Below are positions 33,268-42,767 of a DNA stretch of 64,000 nucleotides, piece after piece. The position numbers and the translations under genes were made by a program. This stretch comes from G963662605 sp963667005 (lineage in GTDB: Bacteria > Bacteroidota > Ignavibacteria > Ignavibacteriales > Ignavibacteriaceae). The notes below the pieces were generated by a model. It searched no databases and was not told the origin of the DNA. It saw only the letters and a program-made list of their open reading frames with translations. The stretch spans positions 3,857,065-3,921,064 of the forward strand of contig OY762937.1 in assembly GCA_963667005.1 (NCBI GenBank), in the 5' to 3' direction. How positions within the stretch are numbered: position 1 is the first letter of the stretch; every line of letters begins with the position of its first letter.

Positions 33268-36200
33268 TTATTTCATGAATATCATTTTTCTGATAGCCGT
33301 ATAAGGTTTCACGGATGGGTCATTCGGTTTAATATCAATTCTGTATATATAAACTCCGCTTGGCCCTTTAGCTTTCCACATGATGAAATGAACGCCTTCT
33401 TCTTGCTCATTGTCGAAAAGGTTTTCTCGATACTCACCTGTCAGATTAAAGATTTCGATTGTGACATGGCTCCTCGCCGGCAATTCATAACTGATAGTTG
33501 TAGTTGGATTAAACGGATTTGGATAGTTTTGAGAAACATTATATGTCTTCGAAACAACTCCATTTTCATCGCTCACTGCCGTGACGGTATTAACGTAGAA
33601 CTTATCGGATAATGCAAACATCTGCGGATCGGCACTGTCTTCAATTTTAATTTGGCAGGAATCCTGCAACATCGCCGGTATACTCCACGTGTAATTTCCC
33701 AGTCCGGCTGTTACTTTTTGAACAATCGAACTCCACAAAGTATTACTTGATAGTTTATAGTAAATATTTACCAAGCTGATATTTTGAGTAGTCCAGGAAA
33801 TAACAGGCTTATCATTAAGTAAATACTGCGCTCCTTTAACCGGAGCTATTACCTTCACATCTTTCTCAAAATCATGCTCACGTAGGATTATGTCATCAAA
33901 CCGGACTCCGTAATTTGAATTACCCAAATTTGCACAGAAGCGTGCTTGATTATCAGTCGCCGCTGTCATTTTAAAACTGAATGAGTAAGTCTGCGGTGTA
34001 GTTCCAATGGTGAATATCTGACTACCATAAGCTGTATAATTTCCCGAGTTCTGAGAAATGCCCACATCCACTGTTCTTGTGGCTGCTGCGGATGCCTGAA
34101 ATATGAGATCATATGTTTTGCCGTTCTCAACCGCGATGTTGTTTTGCAGCAGCTGAATATGCCAGCCCTGAGTACCCCCTTTTGTTATTGTTAAATTTGC
34201 CGCTCCTCCTGTAAAGGTAAAGGAAGCTGTCGCGCTCGCGTCAATGTAACTATTCCAATTTGCCGCACCATTGGCAAAATCCCCGTTTACGATAAGATTG
34301 GGGAAAGTAGTTTTGGTTACTGAAAATGGGGTGTCGCATGTGACCGTGTATGGTGCTGCGTTTATAGTTACCACACGAATATATCCTGAAGCGGTGGACA
34401 GATTCGGAACACTCCAATCAAATTGCTTAGCTGATGCGTCAACACTGTCTTTAATCAACCGCCATGTTGTTCCACCATCGAATGTATATTCCAACTTAAC
34501 TAGTGTAAGGTTTTCACTTGTCCACTTTATGCGGAAAACCTGTCTACCTTGAAGACTTTCACCCCCGGCAGGTGCTGTTAATGCAATACCGAATAGAGTA
34601 AACGGTTTGCTGCTCACCGACTGAATAGAGGCATCGCTGAGATCAGTCAGACGGATCAGGCATTGATTTGAAGCACTCGAAGGAAATGTAAGCATGTATT
34701 TCCCGTCCGTCGCCTTAACCGACGCGGTTCCGACAACCCAGCTGCTTCCTCCATCAATCGAATACTCAATTTTAATATCCGTGACGTTTGCCGAAGTCCA
34801 CGTTATCTGCTGAGTCGAACCTTTCGGATACAATTCACCGCCAGCAGGAGAGGTAAGCGCGAGTGTATGAATCTTTTTCGGGACAATTGAAAAAATCTCG
34901 CTGGTATCATATACCGAAGTGACCGAACCGGCCCCGCCTATTTTGATTACGCAGTTATCCGATACTGTGTTGGGAATTATCCAGGTGGCATATAAATTAT
35001 ACTTCGTGGGATACGCAGCGAGCCATGTACTTCCATTATTGGTTGAATACAGTATTTGCAAATTATAAACACCATATTGTGTCCATGTTATTTTTTGTGT
35101 AGTGCCGACTTCCCACTGCTCCCCTCCTCTTGGTGAAGTAATCTGGATAAAATATTTAAGGTCAACTGAAAAGTATTTAACTTCACCATACACACTATCG
35201 TCAGCCACATCGGAGACAACAATCCTGCCCCATGATGTTGAAGTGTTTGGCGGAGTAAATGCAAACCAGCCATCGGCGGCGCTAACGGAATCTTTACTAT
35301 AGAAAAGGGTTCCTCCCGAGTAGTATTTTACATTTACTTTCTCAACACCTCTACTTTCCCAGGTTACGTTTATCAATGAATAAAACGGATATGTTGCACC
35401 TGCTACCGGAGTTTTAACAATAATAGATCTTGCAATCGTAAACCGCTCACTCACGGAATTTATTATTGAGGCATCAGCATTGCTGACCCGCACCTTGCAA
35501 ACTGTTGAGGGAGTATTGGGAGCAATGAAAGCATACTTGCCGTTAACAGCAGGAATTGAAGAAAGCATAGTACTCCAACTTACACCATCATCTTTTGATA
35601 ATTCGATCTTGCAATTGCCCACAAGATGGCTTGACCAGATAACCGTGATAGTATCCCCGACAAAATACTTATCGTTCAATACCGGTTTTGCAATCGTTAT
35701 CCAGGGATTCGGGTCATAGTTTATTGAAAAAACCGCGTTACTTATATCTGAAATTGCCGCGTTGGAGTAATCTGATACCCGGACAAGGCAAGTTGTTGAA
35801 TTAACATTCGGAAGTGTCCAGTCATAACTGCCGGCAGCAGCGCTAAATGCGGAATGTATCACATTCCAGGTACTTCCGCTATTGGAAGAATATTCAATCT
35901 TAACGGCCGTCAGTCCACTGCTATTCCAGGTTATCTGATGCACAGTTCCAGCATCCCAGCTTTCTCCGCCATTAGGTGAAATTACTGTGACCGATTTAAC
36001 TGCATCAATTGTAAATACGGCATCACTTACATCGTACGTCAGACTGCTCGTCGCATCGGAAACTCTCACGAGGCAATTTGACGAGGCTATGTTTGGCGTA
36101 GTCCATAAGTACGATGCCGGACTTGCCGCCACAGATGAAGTTATGGTATTCCAGCTTGTCCCGCTATTCGAACTGTACTCAAGTTTTACATTTGTTACTA

Positions 36201-37545
36201 ATGAGCTTATCCATTGGATGTTGTGAGATGTATTCGGTGCCCATACTTCGCCGCCGTTCGGGACAATTAATGAAATAGACTTAACGGCTGTTCCACTTAT
36301 GCTAAAAATATTACTAATAGCGTATACAGTGTTATCCGCCGAGTCAATCACTTTTATCCTGCATTGCTGCGAGGACGTATTCGGAACAGTCCACGCGTAC
36401 CCCCCGGCACCGGTCGCCAGATTGCCGGTAATTTTAATCCAGTTTACGCCGTTATCGGTCGAGTAATATAAATCCACAGCGCCTACATTGCTTGCAGTAA
36501 AACCTATCCATTGCTGGGTACCGGGAGCCCAAGTCTCACCACCTTGCGGAGCATAAATACTGATTGAGCCAGGCTCTTTTACCTGAATGGTAAACGGCGA
36601 GCTTTCAGATTTAACCGAAGTATTTGAAACGTCTGTAATTCTAACCAGACATGCGTTTTTTGTTTCACTCACCACAGGAAGATTCCATGTATAGCTGCCG
36701 CTGCTTGCAGCGGTACTCGCGGTGATAACAGTCCAGCTGCTTCCAAAGTCCAGAGAGTATTCGATTTTAACATTGTTTACCCCATTGCTTGCCCATGTTA
36801 TATTATGAGTCGAACCGGAGTTCCACACTTCACCTCCAACCGGAGAGGTTAGTTGAATTCCTGTTCCTTTATCAAGAATGAAGTTATCAATTCCAACATA
36901 AATAGGGCCTAACTCGGTAATTACCGATCCGGCTACAAGTGAAAGAACAAATATAAAATAGTTACCGGAAGCCGGAACAGTAAAACCGACATTGTACGTG
37001 TTCCACGTATATGTACCACTGCCAAGGCCGCTCCAATCTACATATCCCGACGCATCCGCACCCAAAGGCTCCGGAATACCATTACCGTTAACATCACGCA
37101 AATATCCAAATTCGACAGGCGGAGCTCCTGACAATCCCATAGGGCTCGTCCATGCGGCAGACACAGACAATTTATAAAACGTTCCGCTTTGCAGTGAGAC
37201 GGAATTGGTAAAAAACCAGTCTGAGGAAGTCTGGTTTACACTTGCACCACATATAATCGCGTTAGGTGAAGAGGCCGCCCCCAATCCTGCCGAACTGCCC
37301 TGAATTACTTTCCACCCCGTTCCGGTAGCCGGCGCACTGTTATTATCAGCTTGTGCAGGGTTTGAAGAATACGGCAAGACTGTCCAACCCGCAGGCAGTG
37401 TTCCGGCTGTTAAGCCGTCAAAGTTTTGAGAAATTATCTGCGCGTTCAGATAAAACGCAGGGGCAAGAATAAAGAACAAAAGGAATACTGAAAAGCGATT
37501 TTTTGAAAGGTTTTTTGAATCGAGGACAGAGGTACAATTTTCCAT
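33268..37545 (-). CDS. Giant secreted Ig-like repeat protein with carbohydrate-binding module and type IX sorting tail
   Basis: A 1,425-residue exported protein. After a signal peptide ending YLNAQ comes a choice-of-anchor/MAM-like domain (about 35-220). Nine consecutive units of about 95 residues follow, each opening with a variant of SPxGGExW and continuing ITWxS..V..VKIEYS.d.G.SW (for example LTSPVGGEVWNSG and VISPNGGESWDAG), a Ser/Thr-rich Ig-like fold. A CBM4/9-like domain (about 1110-1260, NLIVNGDFANGAANW at its start), a tenth unit and a sorting tail with QNYPNPFNPTTT then end the chain. Such proteins are stalk-like surface adhesins or polysaccharide binders; no catalytic domain is seen. 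The ATG at 37545 is chosen because GGGAG lies six bases upstream; an earlier TTG does not have one. The terminator at 33215 follows. Confidence 0.85.
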   Translation of the reverse strand: MENCTSVLDSKNLSKNRFSVFLLFFILAPAFYLNAQIISQNFDGLTAGTLPAGWTVLPYSSNPAQADNNSAPATGTGWKVIQGSSAGLGAASSPNAIICGASVNQTSSDWFFTNSVSLQSGTFYKLSVSAAWTSPMGLSGAPPVEFGYLRDVNGNGIPEPLGADASGYVDWSGLGSGTYTWNTYNVGFTVPASGNYFIFVLSLVAGSVITELGPIYVGIDNFILDKGTGIQLTSPVGGEVWNSGSTHNITWASNGVNNVKIEYSLDFGSSWTVITASTAASSGSYTWNLPVVSETKNACLVRITDVSNTSVKSESSPFTIQVKEPGSISIYAPQGGETWAPGTQQWIGFTASNVGAVDLYYSTDNGVNWIKITGNLATGAGGYAWTVPNTSSQQCRIKVIDSADNTVYAISNIFSISGTAVKSISLIVPNGGEVWAPNTSHNIQWISSLVTNVKLEYSSNSGTSWNTITSSVAASPASYLWTTPNIASSNCLVRVSDATSSLTYDVSDAVFTIDAVKSVTVISPNGGESWDAGTVHQITWNSSGLTAVKIEYSSNSGSTWNVIHSAFSAAAGSYDWTLPNVNSTTCLVRVSDYSNAAISDISNAVFSINYDPNPWITIAKPVLNDKYFVGDTITVIWSSHLVGNCKIELSKDDGVSWSTMLSSIPAVNGKYAFIAPNTPSTVCKVRVSNADASIINSVSERFTIARSIIVKTPVAGATYPFYSLINVTWESRGVEKVNVKYYSGGTLFYSKDSVSAADGWFAFTPPNTSTSWGRIVVSDVADDSVYGEVKYFSVDLKYFIQITSPRGGEQWEVGTTQKITWTQYGVYNLQILYSTNNGSTWLAAYPTKYNLYATWIIPNTVSDNCVIKIGGAGSVTSVYDTSEIFSIVPKKIHTLALTSPAGGELYPKGSTQQITWTSANVTDIKIEYSIDGGSSWVVGTASVKATDGKYMLTFPSSASNQCLIRLTDLSDASIQSVSSKPFTLFGIALTAPAGGESLQGRQVFRIKWTSENLTLVKLEYTFDGGTTWRLIKDSVDASAKQFDWSVPNLSTASGYIRVVTINAAPYTVTCDTPFSVTKTTFPNLIVNGDFANGAANWNSYIDASATASFTFTGGAANLTITKGGTQGWHIQLLQNNIAVENGKTYDLIFQASAAATRTVDVGISQNSGNYTAYGSQIFTIGTTPQTYSFSFKMTAATDNQARFCANLGNSNYGVRFDDIILREHDFEKDVKVIAPVKGAQYLLNDKPVISWTTQNISLVNIYYKLSSNTLWSSIVQKVTAGLGNYTWSIPAMLQDSCQIKIEDSADPQMFALSDKFYVNTVTAVSDENGVVSKTYNVSQNYPNPFNPTTTISYELPARSHVTIEIFNLTGEYRENLFDNEQEEGVHFIMWKAKGPSGVYIYRIDIKPNDPSVKPYTAIRKMIFMK

Positions 37546-37861
37546 AGCGTTCTCCCATTGCAATAGAAGTATGTGTTAAATTGTGAACAAATAAACCATA
37601 CAAATGGAACAAACTCTACCCGGATAGGGCGAGTTTACCGTTATTTGTTGTAACAAATAATTAAAGTATTTTAATATAAATCAGCGGACATATGAAAGTC
37701 AATTAAATAATACTCCTCGCGGCCGGATGTGCATACCCTCACAAGTAAAATGCCAGAAGGATTGTGTCCGCAGGTTGATGCTTTTACATTGAAGCAGTAT
37801 TGGGTGGGAACTTTGAAAATGGTGCCTTTAAGACCCGTACTGTAGGGTTTTCGCCTTGAAG
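37546..37861. other. Intergenic stretch with one palindrome
   Basis: No gene is seen. TTATTTGTT-gt-AACAAATAA (37641-37660) is a perfect palindrome about 95 bp upstream of the repeat-protein start and could be an operator. The right half is the downstream region of the reductase gene. Confidence 0.45.
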
Positions 37862-38422
37862 TTATGTCGTCAAATCTTGAGAATATCTTTTTAAAGTTAA
37901 CTGAATAAAAGTGTTATTCAGTACTTCAGATTTAACGGGTATAAATGACTTTTCTTTATCAACAGTTCCGAATAACGGTATTCCCTTACCTAAAAGAACC
38001 GGAATTATGGTAATGATCATTTGATCTATCATATCCATATTGAGAAATGTCTGGATTGTTTTTCCTCCATCTACGTAAATTGAATTTTTACCACATTCTT
38101 TAAGTTTCCGGACAACTTCGTTCACATCGCCGGTGATAACCGAAGCCCGACCACTGTAATCATCGGGCAAAAATGACAACGTTTTAGACCAGACGAAGAC
38201 AGGTACTTCATATGGCCATTGCCCAAAAGATTTCACCACATTGAAAGTATTCCGCCCCATGAGAATAGCGTCAATGCCGCTTATAAATTCTCCGTACCCT
38301 AAATCATTATTTGCAGGTGTAGGAATTGATGTCAGCCAATCAAGGCTGCCGTCTTCTTTGGCGATGTAGCCATCTAAACTTGTGGCAATAAACACGGAAA
38401 ATTTCATCTGTTTCTTATTCAT
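37862..38422 (-). CDS. Dihydrofolate reductase-family protein (RibD C-terminal-like)
   Basis: The N-terminus FSVFIATSLDGYIA and GYGEFISGIDAILMGRNTF, in pieces, are the signature of the small stand-alone proteins related to the reductase domain of RibD. VYGG-like IYVDGGKTIQTFL and IPVLLGKGIPLFG complete the NADPH-binding region. At about 187 residues it fits the family. These proteins are often called dihydrofolate reductases, but their reaction is mostly unproven. The ATG at 38422 is taken; a second at 38407 (MKFSVF) is as likely, and a longer frame up to 38488 is not supported. Confidence 0.8.
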   Translation of the reverse strand: MNKKQMKFSVFIATSLDGYIAKEDGSLDWLTSIPTPANNDLGYGEFISGIDAILMGRNTFNVVKSFGQWPYEVPVFVWSKTLSFLPDDYSGRASVITGDVNEVVRKLKECGKNSIYVDGGKTIQTFLNMDMIDQMIITIIPVLLGKGIPLFGTVDKEKSFIPVKSEVLNNTFIQLTLKRYSQDLTT

Positions 38423-38548
38423 CTTTGTCAAAATAAGTCGAATTACTATTATGCCCCAGTAAACAAAACCGATGTACATGGGGTTCAAATTGGAACCAAC
38501 TATATATCCAACAGGTTATATAGGTAGATTTAAAATAGGTATGATAAT

Positions 38549-38932
38549 ATGATAACTCCCGAAAAATTTTTAGCAACATGGATTCTATTCGTAAATAACG
38601 GTTATTTGGAGGAACTTCTTGCCTTATATCAACAATCCTCCGTTTTAATACCGACTTTTTCAAATCGGATTCTTGATACACCTGAAAAAATCCGGGATTA
38701 TTTCGAAAAACTCACTTCACGAAAAGAATTAAGTGTTGTTGTGCATGAAAAAACAGTTGCCTCCCACAAAATAACGGACAATGTTTACTCAATGAGTGGA
38801 ATTTATTGCTGGCGCCATGAAGTTGATGAGGAGCTGTTGAGTTTTGAAGCGCGGTTCAGCTTTTTACTTGATCTTTCGTTGCCGGCACCTATTATTCAGC
38901 ATCATTCCTCGCAAATACCCCGAACGCTGTAG
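38549..38932 (+). CDS. SnoaL/NTF2-like protein (DUF4440 type)
   Basis: 127-residue soluble protein with an NTF2-type cone fold. WILFVNNGYLEELLALYQQSSVLIPTF, in pieces, matches the start of the DUF4440/CaMKII-association-like group, and RFSFLLD followed by IIQHHSS is the usual end. Members are often annotated as hydrolases or ketosteroid-isomerase-like, without evidence. The start is divergent from the reductase gene. No close neighbour suggests a pathway. Confidence 0.7.
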   Translation: MITPEKFLATWILFVNNGYLEELLALYQQSSVLIPTFSNRILDTPEKIRDYFEKLTSRKELSVVVHEKTVASHKITDNVYSMSGIYCWRHEVDEELLSFEARFSFLLDLSLPAPIIQHHSSQIPRTL

Positions 38933-38960
38933 AACTTGCGCAAAGATCGTTTTTGGAACG

Positions 38961-39126
38961 TACCGCAGAGACGCAAAGAATTTTATTTAAAGCAAATCAC
39001 ATACACCAGTGAAATCTCAATCGAGACTTTTCAACTACTCCTTACATCAAAAACAAACATGCTTTGCGGCGTTTGTTTTTGCGATTGCTAGCCAATTTTA
39101 ATAGCGACCTGGCGCCTTTGGGTTAA
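38961..39126. repeat. Dispersed inverted element (CGCAAAG ... GGCGCCTTTG), copy 1
   Basis: ACCGCAGAGACGCAAAGAA on the left and GACCTGGCGCCTTTG on the right are inverse relatives, with a hairpin AAAAACAAAC/GTTTGTTTTT (39049-39080) between them. The same ends occur at 46403-46501. The hairpin could also end the transcripts of the flanking convergent genes. Confidence 0.5.
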
Positions 39127-39134
39127 TTTTTCTT

Positions 39135-41489
39135 CTATTTACTGCTTAAAAAAGTTCTGAAGTATCCGCATTCCTGAATGATTTCTTTATAATAATTTGT
39201 TTGGGAATATTCTTTTTTCAGCAGCCTAAAATATTTACCCGCCTTAAAATCGCCGGGATAATCGGCAGGTTTCGAATAAAAGAACGCGTTTTGTTCACAC
39301 TTCGCCAACATAAATGCACATTCAGCTTTTATCTCGCGGTTTGTTACATTATCGTACGCGAGCTTATAGTAATATGCTGCACGTGAGCAGTCATATATCG
39401 GCAGCTCCTTAAGCGGCTTTACTTTTAGAGTGTCAACATCGTCATACCAGCTGGTATAGTTGTGACCAACGTCAGTAACATAAAAGACCCTTGCATTTCC
39501 GTAATAGGTAGCATTATAGAATCCGTTTGCCAGTTCATAAGCCTGCATAGCATGCTTTTTCGGATCTTTATCCACCATGTTTTTCAGCAGCAAAATTTTA
39601 TTAACAAACTCGACCTTTGTCATATGGACTGGAATCTCGGCGGCATGGTCGCAGTCGTGGCAATCGTTAATGTGAATAATAAAAGGTTCACCGAGTAATT
39701 TGGTTTCTGCAAAGATATTAGGTCCGTTATAAACTTTTTTCAGGGAGTCGTAATATCCGTCAAGGACAGCCTTTTTCACCTGATATTTTTCAGCGTTATT
39801 TCCCTCTTTGTACAGTGCCAGCGCTTTTTCAATACTGCCGTAATAAAACTCATTGACGGCCATATAATCATATAGCGATTTGCGGCTCATGGGGTATTGC
39901 AATAAATAATAGCGCTCGATCTCCGATTTTTCCGGTTTATCCATAAATGCTATCATCTTTTTCATTTGTGCGGCTTTATCATAAAAATAGCGTCCACGAG
40001 GATCTAGCAGTTCTCCTTTAACCACATCACCTTGTTTCCGGTAGCATTCCGCGAGCCGTGATTTAGCCCAATTCAACGGATCACTCACATAGTATGATTC
40101 GGGTTGATGCAATGTAAGATACATAAAGTCAGGTGTTATTTTCTTTTCAACTTCGGCGTCAATTTTCGATACGGAGTTAAGTACGCACATCAAGCGTGTG
40201 ATGCAAACCTGCCGGCATATATCTACATCTTTTTCACCCGATACTTGTACCTTTGCGAGGACTGCAAGTGCTTCATCAAATCGCCCTTTCGCCGTCAGCA
40301 AATACGACGAGGCCAAATCCCACAACTGCGGTTTATTTGTATTTCCGTTTTTAGCAACAGAAACGATAAAGTTCATAGCATCCGCAGGAATAACTTCAGA
40401 ACGTGGAATATAGGAAATTTGATACGACCGTAATGATTGATCATTTCCCAACCATAAACTTTCTTCCAACTGATTGATATACCGGCTGACAAGAACATCA
40501 AGCAGGTCGGATTTAGTATCAAGCGCGTAAATTTCTTGCATGGCGCGAAGCGGATCTTTGTATATACCGAGCAAATGCCAAAGCACCGCTTTTTCCCTGT
40601 TGCTCTTTGCCAATCGCAAACATTGATTCCAATCGGCCTCCTCTACAGGATGAAAACTGTAATATGCGCCGATACGCATCGGTTCACAGTTATCATAGAT
40701 ACGAGAGAAAATGTAATTTGCTTCAGCGTAACGCTTCAGCCCGACTAACGCCCCTGCCGCATAACTCATTGCACGGTACTTTGTAATACCGGAAGGAAAA
40801 CTCTCAGCGTACTGCCGGTAAGAATTGTAACACTCCTGAAATTTTCTAGAATAATAATACAGACGTATCGCTTGAAATTCATATCGCTGGCGGATAAATG
40901 TATTCTTTGCCAATGGCAAAGCAGTCAGTACCTTGCTGATAAGTCCGGATGTTAATTGCTCATTTTTCCGGGGATCTTTTGCGTTCTTCGTTGCTTCATC
41001 ATCGTAATCATACCAATACTGCGCACCGTACACCGCCACCGGCTCACACTCTTTTGCCACGCGCAAGTATGCAAGAAATTCACCGGCTGTCGCTTTATTT
41101 GCCGCTAGTGCTGCAGCCACGGCTCGGAGTGAATCCTTCAAATCCGTACCCGGATTTTGCATATGCATAATAGCATCAACGTCTTCCACCCTGATTTTGT
41201 AAAGTATATACGCGAGTTCATCATAGGTGAGCTTGTTCTTAAAATAGCCTTGCCACTCTAAAATATTCAAAGAATCGCCGTCGGCAATCGTTGAATATTT
41301 TTCTATACCGTATAATGTTTGTGAAGTTATCCGATAAAAAGGCTTATAGGTTTTTGACTGAGTAATCTCGGGATTGAAATAATATGCCATGCCCCAGGAA
41401 TCTATGGCGCATGAAAGCAAGTACGCAGTAAATCCGATGACAAATACGCTAATCGAAATAAGAAAAGGTTTGTTGAATATCTTTTTCAT
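39135..41489 (-). CDS. Large helical-repeat (TPR-like) lipoprotein partner of the DUF3142 protein
   Basis: 784 residues. The leader ends in LLSCAIDSWG, a lipobox-type cysteine at 27. Most of the chain is made of paired helices of the tetratricopeptide kind (KYRAMSYAAGALVGLKRYAEANYIF and FDEALAVLAKVQVSG, in pieces), so it is probably a periplasmic scaffold. I do not know a named family, but I recall proteins of this kind directly following DUF3142 genes in Bacteroidota. Here the start lies inside the end of the DUF3142 gene, with 41 bases shared, so the two are translationally coupled and their products likely work together. Confidence 0.65.
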   Translation of the reverse strand: MKKIFNKPFLISISVFVIGFTAYLLSCAIDSWGMAYYFNPEITQSKTYKPFYRITSQTLYGIEKYSTIADGDSLNILEWQGYFKNKLTYDELAYILYKIRVEDVDAIMHMQNPGTDLKDSLRAVAAALAANKATAGEFLAYLRVAKECEPVAVYGAQYWYDYDDEATKNAKDPRKNEQLTSGLISKVLTALPLAKNTFIRQRYEFQAIRLYYYSRKFQECYNSYRQYAESFPSGITKYRAMSYAAGALVGLKRYAEANYIFSRIYDNCEPMRIGAYYSFHPVEEADWNQCLRLAKSNREKAVLWHLLGIYKDPLRAMQEIYALDTKSDLLDVLVSRYINQLEESLWLGNDQSLRSYQISYIPRSEVIPADAMNFIVSVAKNGNTNKPQLWDLASSYLLTAKGRFDEALAVLAKVQVSGEKDVDICRQVCITRLMCVLNSVSKIDAEVEKKITPDFMYLTLHQPESYYVSDPLNWAKSRLAECYRKQGDVVKGELLDPRGRYFYDKAAQMKKMIAFMDKPEKSEIERYYLLQYPMSRKSLYDYMAVNEFYYGSIEKALALYKEGNNAEKYQVKKAVLDGYYDSLKKVYNGPNIFAETKLLGEPFIIHINDCHDCDHAAEIPVHMTKVEFVNKILLLKNMVDKDPKKHAMQAYELANGFYNATYYGNARVFYVTDVGHNYTSWYDDVDTLKVKPLKELPIYDCSRAAYYYKLAYDNVTNREIKAECAFMLAKCEQNAFFYSKPADYPGDFKAGKYFRLLKKEYSQTNYYKEIIQECGYFRTFLSSK

Positions 41490-42495
41490 TAAAATTCCCG
41501 AGATTTAGTGAATCCAAATCAAATAATGTAATTGTTCTTTTCGATTTATTTATATGACCGGCTAAGCTTTCGGCCGCCTCTAATAATTCATCACCGCTCA
41601 GCCGTTCAATCTGTAAAATATCATTTTTCATAAAATAAACGCCGTGGAGGAAAAAGGAACTCTGCACAATATAGGTCCCGTTCGGCATTTTTCGAAATCT
41701 GTCATCCTTTAAAATATCACAAACAAATGATTTATTTATCAGGTCAACAATTTTTTGTTGTCTAATCTGCAATATTTGACTGAATATCGGAAGAGCTGCA
41801 TCCAGGGGAAGCTTATAACCTTGCAGATAGCTTATATATAAGCCTGCATCGTCCTTGTTGTAAATAGAGTTGCGCTGAGTCGTTGCTTCTAACTTACCTA
41901 TGTTATAAAACATCAACATCCCGCGGTCAACAGGGGGCACTCCGGTTCTTTTCGAGTATTTGATTTGATGCAGCCGGATGGTCGCACTAATTTGTTTACG
42001 CTGGAGGTGCAGATGATTTTTCATCTTATCGAGAAGCGTGAAGTACTTTACTCGTGTTCCGTCACTCCAATCGCAGTCAATTTGAACTTCTTTGAAGGCA
42101 ATGGAATTCTTATTGCACATTCCTTCAATTTGTGACATGATTTTTTGTGCGGCAGTGTCTATATTTTGTAGCTTCAGATTTTGTATCGCTCTATTCGTAA
42201 TAAAAACCGTCGGGATGATCTCCGTGCTTACCGGAGGCTTTTCGGAAAAAGTAATCTCTCCAACGGGAATTATATCATCTAACTCTGCCGCCCAGTCAAC
42301 ATCAAACAACCGGACATAGAGTTTTGTTATCCCGAGCTCATGTAAAGAGTGCTTTTCATAAGCAGTCAAATGAAAATTCGTCTTCCAATAATAAAAGGCT
42401 CTCTGATTTTCGGATGTGCCACGCCCGCAAGAATTGAACAACATCAAAACAAGAGAGAAAATACAGACAAATATTTTATACTTGAATAAACTCAA
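41449..42495 (-). CDS. DUF3142-family lipoprotein
   Basis: 348 residues beginning with a leader that ends MLFNSCGRG (lipid-anchored Cys). The DUF3142 signature is plain: ELGITKLYVRLFDVDW, PTVFITNRAI, VQIDCDWSDGTR, SATIRLHQIKYSKRTGVPPVDRG (in pieces) and MLMFYNIGKLE. The fold resembles a glycoside-hydrolase-like barrel, with Asp residues (DCDW) at the right place, but no activity is known to me. Translation starts at TTG (42495), since no in-frame ATG precedes the leader. It overlaps the helical-repeat gene by 41 bases, so they form a two-gene operon. Confidence 0.75.
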   Translation of the reverse strand: MSLFKYKIFVCIFSLVLMLFNSCGRGTSENQRAFYYWKTNFHLTAYEKHSLHELGITKLYVRLFDVDWAAELDDIIPVGEITFSEKPPVSTEIIPTVFITNRAIQNLKLQNIDTAAQKIMSQIEGMCNKNSIAFKEVQIDCDWSDGTRVKYFTLLDKMKNHLHLQRKQISATIRLHQIKYSKRTGVPPVDRGMLMFYNIGKLEATTQRNSIYNKDDAGLYISYLQGYKLPLDAALPIFSQILQIRQQKIVDLINKSFVCDILKDDRFRKMPNGTYIVQSSFFLHGVYFMKNDILQIERLSGDELLEAAESLAGHINKSKRTITLFDLDSLNLGNFNEKDIQQTFSYFD

Positions 42496-42767
42496 TCACG
42501 ACTGCCGATATTTAGTATTTTTGTGTATTAGTACTACAATTTAATCGTTCTTCAATAATTAATTCCACAAATATTAATTACTTAGTTACAAAATTACAAT
42601 AGGTTTCGTACTTCGCAGATATTATTAAATTAGCGTTGAAAATTATTAATTATATACCACAAATACATCCAAAACGGACATGCAATAATTAGCTTACTTT
42701 CCGCAATCTTATTGATTCACCGACCGCTCAAAATCCACAAAAATTTTTAAACTTATCCGGTGCCAAA
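42496..42767. other. AT-rich upstream region of the recombinase
   Basis: No gene. The stretch is very AT-rich, with repeated ATTAATTA runs, and differs in composition from the DUF3142 gene beside it. This supports an island boundary here. It should hold the recombinase promoter; no clear consensus can be marked. Confidence 0.4.

Noticed and set aside
38961..39126. Integron attC site
   Set aside because: The ends do not match attC core sites and there is no integron integrase; similar ends elsewhere show a dispersed intergenic repeat.
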